From the NCBI GenBank assembly GCA_033675545.1, contig JAWDGP010006885.1, positions 174,501-238,500 of the forward strand: 64,000 nt of DNA. Direction: 5' to 3'. Below are positions 1-12,300 of this stretch, one piece after another. The notes below the pieces were generated by a model, which saw nothing but the letters and a program-made list of their open reading frames with translations, did no database searches and was not told where the DNA came from. This stretch comes from Elysia crispata. Lineage: Eukaryota; Mollusca; Gastropoda; Plakobranchidae. Positions within the stretch are counted from its first letter, which is position 1. The number at the start of each line of letters is the position of its first letter. The translations under genes were made by a program, and so were the position numbers.

Positions 1-59
1 TGCTGGTGATAATTGCAGGAAAAAAAAAACTTGCAACGATTATTAAAACATTTTCCAGA

Positions 60-560
60 AAATGGCATTGGTACCAACAAATATATAGATCGCCATCCGC
101 ACGAGAAGAAGAGCCCTAAAGTGCTATATTGAACCCATTCTGATGTATTGATGCGAGGCCTGGAAAAATTTCAAAATAGCTGAGAGAGAAAATGGAAGCA
201 AAAGAAATGTGGATCCTACGGAAATGCTACGAGTCTCATGGACTGCAAAGAAATCAAGCGAAACAGTTTCTGGAAGCTGACGCAACAAGATCACACATTA
301 TTCGTCAGGCAACCTTCTTTGGCCATATGTTGAGAAGAGAGAAAGCGGAACATCTTATGACAACTGGAATGATTGAATAAAAATGCAGGAAGGAAAGACA
401 TCGAAAAAAGGTGTTGGATGGATTAACAAACTGACTAAATATAGGATGAGTGACAAATTCACTAAATGGTAAGAGAAATCGAGATGCGTGAAAGGCCATG
501 TCGCCTTCGCTAAAGAGCTGATCACCTGATTCATTGATCATACATCTAAATTTCTCCATG
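60..560 (+). pseudogene. Decayed LINE reverse-transcriptase 3' end
   Basis: Translating the plus strand gives fragments typical of the C-terminal end of non-LTR retrotransposon ORF2. A fragment IEPILMY-stop-CEAW lies near 130-165. After a frame change, an open stretch at 192-380 includes FFGHMLRREKAEHL and ends TTGMIE, resembling the usual FFGHVxRRxxLEHLxxTGKIE block. In-frame stops and at least one frame change show that it is dead. Downstream text to about 540 still reads like the LINE tail. I cannot assign a clade; the family call is from memory of the motif, not a search. Confidence 0.7.
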
Positions 561-866
561 ATTATTGAGTTATCTATCTATCTCCTCATCTCACCTCACC
601 TTCCATCTCTCTCTCTCACTCTCTCATGCTGAATCAAGGAAACCATTCAATGAACTGAAACTTTTAAAGAAAGTACTATCCAGGCTACCAATAGCTATTT
701 TTGGAGTTCAAACTAGCAAAATATTTGCCTGATGGAAACTTTTTTTTAATAGTGGAGTTCACTGACTCTAAGGATCCTTCTAACGGTTGAATCAATCCTG
801 TCCTTGTATCATGTCCACAGCTTCCCGCCAAAACACCTGTAGTAAACGGTACCAGCTCCGCAGCCT

Positions 867-2515
867 ATGACTGTCGATAGACAAGGACAAGATGTTGTGC
901 AGGACAATACCGTCCTTGCTATAGTATCGATTTTCTTCTGTTTCATTATGGGTGTTATCGCAACTTTTAAAGCATACCAGGTTAGTTAACTTCATAGTTT
1001 CAAATTAAATATAGTTATAGTATTAAAAAAATAGATGCGATTCGTCCCAGTCTAGATAAAATGCCTTAGGGCGCACAAGAGCGGACATGGTAAGTTAAGA
1101 GTGATGTCCCATGTGTTCGAGTATTATAAAGATACATCTAGGAAATCTTTAAAAACTAAATCTGGAGCCCAAGTTTGCCTAATTTCATGCAGAGTTGAAC
1201 ATCTTGTAGTGATAAGTAAATCTCAACACTGCCTTGTGCTTATTTACATGAAAATTGGATAAAACGATTTTTAGGGCATGTTTTGCACTATCAATAAAGT
1301 AATTCAAAACAAACCTTGGCTGGTTACATCATCACAAGAACATCTTGCAACAAATCAATAGACTCGTACATAAATTTATTCTCCAATGTGGTTTATTCAT
1401 AATATCAATTGCCCTGTCTTTTCCGGCCTATTAAAACTTCAGCAATTACAAAAAAAAATCTGTTTTAACACTGAGGCATTACCTGGCCCTGCGAAGTACG
1501 TGTTTGGTACATATGTTGATGCATTTAAAAAAATGATGGGAAGTTGGAATAAATTCTTTGTTTTACGTTCTACCTTATTTTTTCCTCTTGTTAGTACCAT
1601 TTTACGGTCGATGTGAATGTTTAGTTTCTCGTATAACTTCACCGCTATTCTCTCAATAAATTGTGACTGTAATGTTATTCAATGCTCCTTAGCCTTCATC
1701 ACAACGCGATTTATTTTAAATGACCGCATGTTCCGAATTTTATTATGTTATATAGATTTTTTTCTCTCTGTTATTCTCTTAAAAATAGGGGTTTCCAAAA
1801 TTTTATTCTTAATTTATTTTTTTTTACTCACTGAATGTCAGCAAAACCAAGAACGCAATGCAGAAATATTATTGATATGTGAAAAATAAAAAAAGCCACA
1901 AAACATAAACTGTGTTTGTTGAAAGATTAAGAATGTCAAGACCGGAGAGGTAACACAAAATGCCTCAATTATAGTCAAAGTTGGCCTCGTGTCAGTTAAA
2001 ATATTCGACAATGAACTTTCTTGTAATGAGAACATTTTTATATGACCATAGTTAGGCTTCATCGTATAGGTATTGGAAAAAGCGAATCACGGGTATATTG
2101 AAATCTATTGTCAATTCTGAAGTAAAACGAGTTATAACTTGTATCAATCTCAGATCGGCTGGGACATATCTGTTATTTAATTTCAAATTCCTGTGACCTT
2201 TTTCATCAAATCTTAATGGCTATGTGATATAACTTTAAATTGCTAAATCTCAACTCATTTAACTTGGTGTGTGGGCTTCTTCATTTATTCAATAAGCTTG
2301 TATATTCATTGATTTAAACCATTTGACTTATTCCTCAGTCAAAAGAGCATCTGCAGAGAGGAGATATCGGAAATGCCCAAAGGGAATCCAAATCGGTGAG
2401 GCAGCTTGCCATAGCTGCTATTGCCATTGGACTCAGTATTGTGGCCTTGTGCATATTCTTGTTCGGCACACTTCCGGTTATTGGGGTTGGAATAATTGTC
2501 GCTGCACATTCATAA
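867..2515 (+). CDS. CD225/dispanin (IFITM-like) small membrane protein, two exons
   Basis: Two exons, 867-980 and 2339-2515, join in phase 0 to give about 96 residues. Exon 1 (MTVDRQGQDV...) contains a first hydrophobic segment with the CD225-like stretch FFCFIMGVIATFKAYQ and ends at a gttagt donor. Exon 2 follows a cctcag acceptor, opens with SKEHLQRGDIGNAQRESKSV, then has a second hydrophobic helix (LAIAAIAIGLSIVALCIFLF) and a TAA stop. The order (helix with Cys and small residues, short loop with GD..xAQRxS, second helix) is the CD225/dispanin fold, a family that includes IFITM and PRRT proteins and sits in plasma or endosomal membranes. The start is uncertain: an in-frame TAA lies 18 bases upstream, so either ATG 867 initiates or a Pro-containing upstream exon splices in nearby. 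Function in this organism is unknown. Confidence 0.72.
981..2338 (+). other. Intron of the CD225 gene
   Basis: AT-rich sequence with no coding signal on either strand that I recognise; only short chance ORFs. Confidence 0.5.
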
Positions 2516-3429
2516 TTTAGGGGAAAAAAAGCATTATATTATCACATTCTTCAAAATTCAAAATAATAACCAAGAGTTTATAAAGAAAAATGTAAACATG
2601 AGTTTGTTTTGATTCTTACTTGCACTAAAATCAAGAATTTTTCATCACAAGATAAGCAGTAAACAAAAAGATGAAACAGATTCGTGGAGGTCATCAACTT
2701 TAATTACAGATGAAGTGTCCCGTGGCAAAATTACGAATACATCTACAATAGATCTTCAAAGGCTGTGAAGAGAAAAGTCGAGCACAAAACTGTCTCTTGT
2801 GATGATTGAATGCTTATGATTAAGGAATATTAAAAAAATTAAAGTAACTTGAAAATAGAATAATATCCCTGATATAAAGGATTATTTCGAACACTTTTCC
2901 AATACTAAAGAAAAAGCGACGATGACAGTTCTTAAATCACTGACCAATCAAATCACTATCGGGTACTGTAATGTACTTTCCTGCAAAGAACGGCATGTTT
3001 TCCATGGCGCTTTTGATTGTAATTTTTTTTGTAACAGTTTTTTTATCCCAATCAATTAAAAAAAATTGCATATAATTGTATTACTAGAAAAATAACAATG
3101 ATTTGTTTTAAAAGCGTCATTCGCTTTGGAAATGGTAAATCAGTGAGAAGAATCTTTTAAATTTCATTTGATTCATCATAACGAATTTGGCAAAAAAAAT
3201 TATGATGGATTAATAACAATTGTAATTATAATGAAATATCAAGAGCATTTTTGCCTAAATCCATAAATTTTCTTTCTTTTTTTTTTTTAAACTGTGTGGC
3301 ACACAGATCAAAATTCTCTAAACTTCATCACTGTAAATTCAGTGTTTTCGGAGGAGGCAGCGGAGAAAGAAATCGAAGTTGCCTTTAAAAAATTTAGATT
3401 ACAAACATATCTAAATCTTTATCTTTAAG
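2516..3429. other. 3' flank of the CD225 gene, no recognisable gene
   Basis: Very AT-rich sequence with homopolymer A and T runs. It probably holds the 3' UTR of the CD225 gene. I found no clear AATAAA signal close to the stop; an ATTAAA occurs near 2830. Confidence 0.4.
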
Positions 3430-4020
3430 ATTGGTGATAGCTGCTGGAAGAGGAAGCTCAGTAGATAGCGGGAAACTGGCCATGGCTCCACTGGAGAGAG
3501 CAGCAGAGGCGACAGCTGGCATCTGTCGATGAGAAGGGCAATGTAGCTGCCGCGGATGGCAGGAGAATAGTAATGTTGCTGCTACTGAGACCATGTAATT
3601 AGCAAAGGTGCCGCTGATAAGAGCAGGACTTACACGGCGCACGGTAGAAATATGTTGGTGAAGTTGCTACACAGAGCAAGAATATAGAGTTAGCGCTGCT
3701 GTAAAGAGCAAGAATAGGAAACAGCAAGAAAAGTTGCTGGTAAAAGTGCCGTTACTGAGAGGGGCGCCGGAGACAACAGGCGATGAGAAGAGCAGGAAGA
3801 TAGTGATGTTTGCTTCTAGTGAGAGCAGAAAATTAGCGATTCTGATGCTGGCTATAACACAAGTCACATAATTGAGAAAGAAACTGAAAAGAGTGCTGCA
3901 TATGAGAACAGACAAGGGAGAAAATAGGAAACTGTCAATGAAGCTGTTCGTAGTGCAGGTATAGATGACAGCACAAATAATGGTGATGGTGCCGTTGGTG
4001 AAAGCAAGGAAGTGAGTAAA
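3430..4020. repeat. Degenerate purine-rich tandem repeat
   Basis: A locally GC-richer block in which variants of 'gagaagagcagga' alternate with 'gatgttgctgctactgag'-like text about every 30-60 bases (for example near 3530, 3575, 3615, 3700 and 3785). The open frames on the minus strand here are simply the low-complexity translation of this block. The unit length is not constant, so it is either an old minisatellite or a decayed repeat-rich sequence. Confidence 0.4.
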
Positions 4021-4082
4021 ATGCATTGTGTCTTAGTTATTCTCCATTGTCCTACTGACATACTGTTTGGACATGTGCGCAC

Positions 4083-5958
4083 TAAAAAAAGTTTAGACTG
4101 CCTTCTTTTTAAACAACTTTCAACAGTTTTCTGAAGTCAATACCCCATGATAAAGCTCGATTTGGAGACGTTATGTTGATCAACTGAACCCTTAACGCCC
4201 CCTAGCAGTAGCATGAAGATATCGCGGACTTCAACTTTTAGTTCTTTAAATATTTTGCAGAACTCTAGAGATGTTTATCTACATAGTCTTAGGTCATTCA
4301 GACTGAAGAGGAGCTGTTTTATAATGATTAATAATTCACCGTGTAATTATTTCTTGATTATGTCCCTTTACTTTGCATTGTGGAGAATTTCCTATGACCC
4401 ATGATACGTCATGTTTTTTAATATTATTTCATAATACTATTACCATGCTGGTGATGTTTATTTTATTTAAGAATGTGCAAGTATCATTTTATATAATTAC
4501 TTGTGAATCTTTGCTGTTGCATATGGCACAACCGTTTATACATTATTAATATTGCAAGCAATTACATCTCTGTCTAAAATTGCTATTATTCACACAAATC
4601 AAGGATGCTCTGGTCCTATTTTCCAATTCATTCAAACTCAAGATTTTACAAGTTTCAACCTTTTCAAGCAAGGAACTTAACATTCTTCATGTTAGAATCA
4701 TTGCCTTTATCATCATCCACTACAACATCACAATTACTATGTTCCCCACTATACTCATCATCATAATTTACCTTTACAAAAATATGCTACATCCTTATTG
4801 TGTAACCCTTCAAAATCAATTAATTATCAAATGAATCTCCTTTCCAAGCAATCTTCGCCATTTGCACACTACCATACAAGAACAAAAATTTCCAGATTTT
4901 ATTATGTGGGCAACTTCTTTTTTATTATATATTTTCAGTATTGGGTACATTCACAAAAAGCAAAACATATTTTGCACTAACATTACAAAAAAAGAGCTAA
5001 GAGATACATGGATAATCAATTCAAGTGAAAACATATGAAGGGCCCAGTGACAAAACTGATTAATTAATTGTATCCATCTTTTATAATAATCTGCTGAGAA
5101 GTGAAAACAGATCGTTTTAGTAGTCTTTATCAGATTTAAGTCCTTTTATAATAACCATGGACAACATGGAGATATGACTTTATAATAAGATAACCAAATC
5201 AAAAAAATTTTCACCTTTTCTCGGCTTTCAAAAATTGTAATGGTGATTTATGAAGTCATGGAACCTTTAGAAATGAGATTTCTTTATTTAATACTCCAAC
5301 ATGCACTTAAATCTTTCTGATAATGATAAGCACTACATCTTTCATACAATCTTTATGACAGAGTAGACTTCATAAAGAAGCAATCAGCTGGCATTGTAAT
5401 TCCAACTAGGATAAAGAAGAACCACTTATTTAGTTAAAAAATAGTATCTTAAATGTGAGATGTAAACACCTAAAACAAAAGGTCTCAAAAGTATTGGAAA
5501 GCTTGAATTATTTAAGATCTAAAAAGAATTTTAATATGTCCTCTTATCTTTCTTTGTGATAGTCTGAATATAATCATCAAAAGGGGCATTTCCAATTTTA
5601 CAAGCTTTGTGTTCTGTCAAAACATAAAAAATAGCTCTTCATTTAGCTTTTCATCCAAAACCATGGATTACTGAAAAAGTGTCAGCTTTAGCTTTGCTGA
5701 TGAACATAAAAAGACTCCAGAGTATCTCAGAGGTCTCACATTGTGTGCAATTTCGCCCCTATCTGTCTACAAGATTCTTTTACTAAATTTTAATAAAAAC
5801 TGCTTTTATATTTGTATTTTACATCATAAATTTTTAAGAGCGTCTCAGCTCTCAGCTATCCAAAAATTATACAACTTTAATTATTTTGTTTTATGTTTCT
5901 ATCTCTTGGTGATCCTGATATTTGGAAAGGCATAGAACTTTCTCAATGTGCTATTCTC
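4083..5958. other. Intergenic DNA and probable aladin 3' UTR
   Basis: Lies between the convergent CD225 and aladin genes. No coding region is recognised. A minus-strand AATAAA (plus-strand tttatt at 5283-5288) could be the aladin polyadenylation signal, about 670 bases past its stop codon. Confidence 0.4.
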
Positions 5959-8900
5959 TCATAAATAGTTGTGTAGAATTCTTGGAGCTGGTATAAAGTG
6001 CATTGGTACATAACTAATACGACCAGATGACCAAACCTGGAAGAAAGATTTTTGTAAAAAGTGGCAATAAACAAGTTATTCTTGGCATTTTTTTTCTCCT
6101 TACAAACACCAAAAAAAAAAAACCTCTGGCAAAAATGATACAATCTAATGAACTCTGATTAAAATAAACAATGCAAAGAATGAGACGAAAAAAATGGACA
6201 GTTTCTTTACTACAATATATAACAATTTTTAGAATTTTCTAGTATTTACCTCATTTAGCTCCAGTATTAATTAAAGAGAAGTGCTAACTATCAAGATACA
6301 AAAATAAATAATTTTGTATATTCGCATGCCAGAGGGGAAAAAAAAAAGGATAATAATGACTTACCACAGACAACAAAGCTCCATTTCTAAAATTTGGGGC
6401 AAAAGCAATATGATGGACAGATTCTCCGCTTCGACCCTTGACAAAGCCGCTGCATAAATGAAGAAAAGAAAAAACCAAATGCTTATGGGAGCTTAAACTA
6501 AGGTTAAAAGAAAAGATGGCATAAAAAGTGTAGATTGCTAAAAATATACTAAAACATAATAGTACTTCATACATATATGAAATACTTCTGATTGTTGGAC
6601 AGAGCTTATGAATTGTGAAATCACATTTCCTACCCAAAAAATATGTATCATCTTGTGCCCCTGCACTCTGATGTCTATTATTTTACATTTTCCTCAGGAC
6701 ATGACAAAACCTAACATGTAAGTGATTATGGGTGTTGGGCGATTGAGCGTGTCGATGACTAAAAAGGTAGCAATTGTGGAAAGCTAGATAACTATGACTC
6801 TAACAGAATCTGGTGCAGCCTGAATGATAATTATGATTGAGTGACATGAACCTGATGACTAAGAAAATTTAACATTGATGAAAATGATTACTTCTTGAAG
6901 CTACAGGACCTGAAGAAGTAGTTTTTAAAAAGCAGTTATGTAGTAGACAAGTTCAAACACTAAACTATGGCCAAACCAAGATGACGTGTAAAAAAAATGT
7001 AAAAAAAAATAATTAAATCAGAGAAAAAAAAACACAGAAGTTTTTATTTATGTACAAGGAGGGGAAACAGTAAAAGCATTATTATGCTTATCATGCTATC
7101 TCTCATAAAATCCTTGAATTTGTAAAGCAGGTGATTTATGTTTAAGTTAAAAATGTGGGCCAATTTATGAAACAAAAATAAATTTCAAAGTTGTATACTT
7201 TTTCTATGAAAATTGAAACAATTTTTTTTGTTGCTTGCATATTAAGGCTACTAGCATGTTTTTCATACCTTGGTAAAAGTTCAAGCACAGGGTGAACAGC
7301 AACTTTGAACACAGCAACGACATGATTATTTCCCATTGCATCCGCTGAAATGAGCAAAGATTAAAGTCATCATAGAAAAAAAAGATAATTCAAAGCTGAA
7401 TATGTACCTTTTTCTGGCTAGATGCATTTAGAAAAAATTTTTCAAATTTGGTCCATAAAAAAAATACTGTCAGAGAAAGAGTAAGATTTTTTTTATGCTC
7501 TCAAGCAAAGCTTTAACTTTGATCCATTCCAAAATGTAATTAATCATCTTCTCTTATTTTTATACCTTATTATAATTTAATAACTGATTAATAGGAATTA
7601 GAAACTTGGAAGTGTTGTGTGATGATGCAGAGGTGATGTATCCTCCGTTTAGTAAGCAATTCGCTTAGAAAAATCAGTCTTACACCCTAGGACAGTCTAG
7701 GCTACAACACTACTATGGCATTGATTCTGCATTTCTTAACACTTGGAGAGGGAGAAATCTGACATGTGCATAAATTTGGTTTGATATTGACTTGATCATA
7801 ATTGAGCTCTTACATGATGACTGTAGTTGGATTCTTCAGTGGAAAACAAAACTTGTGATATTAAAGCAACTCAAGTTGGGGAAAAAATTTAACAATACCT
7901 TGCAACAATGTATAACAATATCATAAATTTCAAACTATGCATAACCCAAAGATAATCTAATTACAGTGGAGCACGGATTTCTAAAATTCATTGGGGAACT
8001 TTTATATGTTCGAACAAATCTATTTTTAGCACTTGGACCCTGGATTTGTGTGTTTGGGAATATCTTGAAGTACATTAACAGCATATAGAGGCTTTGTACT
8101 GTACCGATCCGAGCATTACAGGGATACCCGATTTGCCGTATTTTCCCTACTTTTAGTACTTCAAATAGAGGAAGGAAGACAGATACCTTCGAACAACCCG
8201 ATCTGTCATTCGCAGTCATCTTATGTAAAACTTGTCTCCAAACCCCAGCGCTTATCACATCTCAAATTCTTGATGCTAAATCTAGATCTAGACTCTAAGT
8301 ATACATTCAGATCTCGGTCACAAATTTCTTTCTAGCTTAAGTCAATGTTCAAATGCTTGTTCCTGAATAATCTTTAATCCAGACAAGGGCTGTCTGTCAA
8401 GACAGAGCTAGACCTAATCCCACCATAGGACCCGCCAAAGGTTTGAACTTGAAGCTCACTATAATCAGTCCAACATTCTACCTTTTGAGCTATCTAGTGC
8501 CCTAACAATCGATAAAAATATCTTATCTGCCAGCTTTTTTCACACTTATTACTGATTGATTAAGCAAAGGGTGGGTCCAGACAGATTTACCTATCATCAT
8601 TACCCATGTCTTGTGCACGTGGAGCAAGCAAATCTTGGTTACAATCGGCCCCTTTGAAGTCTTAGTGACTGGTAGACCTAGCACAGGAAACGTCAGATAT
8701 ATGGCGCAGGGTGCATCTACAATACGGTGGGGAGGGAGAAGAGGTGTCTCTCTCCATGGTGACTATGGATAAAAGGCTAGGCTACCTATCCACAAATTGT
8801 TTTTATACAGTAAAAGGCTTGTTTGAAGATACCAACAGCTGTGTAGAGCACTTGATTGAAATTTAAGATCTGCGAATGTGATAATTTTTCTGTCAAATTT

Positions 8901-9325
8901 TTTTATGAGAAAACATTTTTTTTCTCTAACTTTGGGCTGATGTTTGAAGAAAACATGTTATAACTTCGAACTAGTTCGACAAAAAAGTAGAAATAAGAAG
9001 GGAATAAAGAGAGAATCAGGAGGGGAAAATGGATGAGTTCAAGGAATTCGTGATTTCGAGGGATCTGTGTTCGACCTTGTCGTGTTCTACTGTACTACAT
9101 AAAGATACCATTTGAAATATTATAAAAAAAAAACCTTCATTCCCAAATACATCGATGCATTTAATTACCTCATATAAAGAGTAATTAACCATTAGTTTGG
9201 AGTTTTTCAAAATGTCTCAATTATTATATGTAAAAGGTCTGATAAATTTGTACTCACGTTCAAACATTACTGCAAGCCTCTCGCCTGTCTCATCCCAAGC
9301 AAGGGAACGGATTTCACCACCAGTT
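5959..9325 (-). CDS. AAAS: Aladin C-terminal exons
   Basis: Exons 9258-9325 ([20 protein letters not shown]), 7269-7344 (a strand ending PVLELLPR), 6365-6449 ([14 protein letters not shown]) and 5959-6036 ([18 protein letters not shown], then HNYL and TGA). These align to the last propeller blades and the ALLSVGWSTGRIAHIPLYF region of human aladin. The stop comes about 15 residues after that motif, where the human protein continues for roughly 60 more. Confidence 0.93.
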
Positions 9326-12300
9326 CTAGAATTTCAGAAATAAAAAAGAATCCATGACTTATGAAGGATTTGAAAAGACAAGAAGTTCTGAAAGCCATGA
9401 AGGAAGACAAAAAGAACAATTTTATATTTCATAAAAAACTTTAGCTAAGTCCAAATTAGAGTTAATCTTTATCATACTACTCTTAACTTTCTGTTAAAGA
9501 ACTGATTAATCTAAAACAAACATACCAGAAAGTGTCAGTATCTCCACAGATAATTTGCAGGGCTTGTGTTCTTGGCATCCTTTAAAATGTGGATTTCATA
9601 CATGTGCATAGTTAACCAATATGACACTCTGTTCCGCATGATATGGTTTATAAACAACCACTCTATCACAGAATATTAACTCCACTAAATTTTGGTGACA
9701 TTTTTTTTAAACCGTACAAAACGGAAGTCAATCAAAAAAAAAATGTTCTTATTTTATTAGCACTTTAAAATTTAGTGTCTCAAGCTTTGGATCAAGGATC
9801 TGCACAAGATGGTTTCCTTCGCGTTTTACTACTAGGCTACATTGCCAGTGGCCATAAGTCAGTTGAATGGAATGTTTATAAAGATAAACAGACCATTTAA
9901 GAACATCCTGACAGGTTTGCTTTGACATGCAAAGTTGGTCTCGAGATAGAAGAGACTTCATTATAGGAACAAGGACATTGAGGATGATAAGAGTATAGAA
10001 AGGGGAGAGAGAGAAGAAGAACAGTAGCATGTTTTAAAAATTACTAAATATGGCTCTATTAAACAAATATTGGTATAACAAAAACAAACAAACAAAATTG
10101 TCCATCAGACTCATACCAAATTAATATAAAGCATGTTGATTGTTTTACACAAATACAATAGTATCCACTTAAGTTGTCAGTGCTGAGGAAGTTTGTTTAG
10201 GACATGCCTGTCTTTATAAAAAGCATTAAAAACGATCAGTTACTCCCTGGTAACTGAGCAAAAAACCCCAATAATTTTTTCTCCTTGATTTGAGTAAATA
10301 ACCCATCTAGATACTTGCTTGTGCTAACCATGTTAATCTTAAATTGAAAGCATCTATGGAATTCAGTAACTGGAGTGGAATCTTGACGAGTGACTAAGCT
10401 TTTATCTAGCTCAGCTTGGTCTATGCAGTACGGTTTGTATGTTAGTGTTTGCATAAAGGTCAATCTCAGAGAGCTCAAAGTTTTTTTCCTACATTGTCAG
10501 GTGGAGCAAACAGGCAAGCAATGAGGTTGCATGAGCATCTTGTGGGTGCTTTCCAAACCCTTCCTGAAGGCCTTTTGTAGGTTAAATTCTCTTTGTGACA
10601 ATGTTCCACACTCAGTCTTACAGCCTTTTTCCCATTTATTTTGCTTTGGCATAAAAGAATGTGAAGCACTATCAAACAATGAAATAATTATAAAGTGATT
10701 CTCTTCAGAAAACAGCAGTTATTTCATCCACTTATCATTTTAACAATTTCAAAGCATGTGTTTTGAATGTATACTATTTAGCAGAATAGTTGTCCAACCC
10801 CTACAGCATATTTAGCTATAGTATGTATTTATCCAGATACCAGAGTAAATAATAAGATTACTAGAGCTCTATGATCTGAAGTAAAACAATCATATTTTTA
10901 CAACTAGCCTTAATGAGTCAGATGTCACATATATGATTCTTTTTAAAAGGTCTTAAAGATATATTGTTATGCCTCATTCACATACATAGCATTCAAAAGT
11001 GTCTTCAGAAACTTGAGTCCCATCTAATTATCTTTTGCTAACATCAGCCTCTTTATGATATAATCATGTTCTTACACAATATCAGGTCCTGAATCACAGC
11101 TGATGCTAACTTGGGACAAATCAGCCAATGGAACAGAAGTTCCTGCAGTACTCTGGGCATCTTTCTTGCCTCTAAAATCTTCTCTAAATTTTATTGCATA
11201 CAGAGTACTGTCTTCCTCCATGGCAAAGAACAGGACAGACCCATCAGGGGACCAGCATGCAACCTGATGAAAAAAATAAAATACCATGAACATACCTAGT
11301 TACTTGACCAATAGCAGCTTGTTTTGAGGACTGCTGGAGATACTACAAGTTGATAGATCTTATCAATTTTTAAAAATTGATCTGTCTGCTCAATTCATAA
11401 TTATATTAGTTTTAATTTGTTATCATCATTCAAAATCATGTCTTTCTAATACAGACAAATGATGTGAAAACTATTTGTTATACAAATTAAAATTAATTCC
11501 TTTTATAAACATTGACTGTAATCTCAAAGTAAGCAGTAATTCATCGGTTCATATAAGTTAAATAATTGATGAAGATATAAAGTTTTAGTCATCTTTTCTA
11601 CTCACGTTGTAAGATTTTATTTGAGGAAACCTTCATCACAGTGGTAAAACCCTTCCAGTTTATACCTTAAAGTCTGCTACTTAGACAGTGGTGATTAGAC
11701 ACAAGATAATGAACTTATTTCAAGTATTTCATTTTCTGTAAACGTTGCAATCTGGCAATAGTAATGTTATATCACAGAAAGTACAAGCAGAGTTTATGAT
11801 TTACCTTGCAGCAACCACTCAGTCCTGACCATACCTCCCAAGTCCACCTATGTGTTTCCCAAATTCTGAAAAAAAACATGAATTCATAAATAATATAATG
11901 TTTAGTATGCCCACAATTTAATTTTATTTTCTAAAAAAGTTAGGTATAAATGATCCAACATATGCTGAAGAACAGTCGCTCTCATTAACATAAAGGAGAG
12001 GATTACTGGACACATACAGAATAGGTCATAATGTTTGACAGATCAAAGCAAATTTTGGCATTTAACTATTAGTCCCCATTCATGGATCCAAAGACTCTGG
12101 GGATAAACTTTGCATTTTTCATAATGGATATCTTACCTGAAAATAGACTCTCTCAGTCTATTAGTATAAGCTTTGTTTCATGAGAGCTTTAAGTGATGTC
12201 AGCAGACTACTTTTTTAGCTGTAAGAACTATGAGGACCAGATTTAGAGACCAATTTGTTAACATGGATGCTTGAACATCAAATGGGAAGGTTAATTCACT

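Noticed and set aside
3667..4082. Minus-strand ORFs of 119 and 72 residues
   Set aside because: Arise from the purine-rich repeat block; no recognisable motif or splice context.
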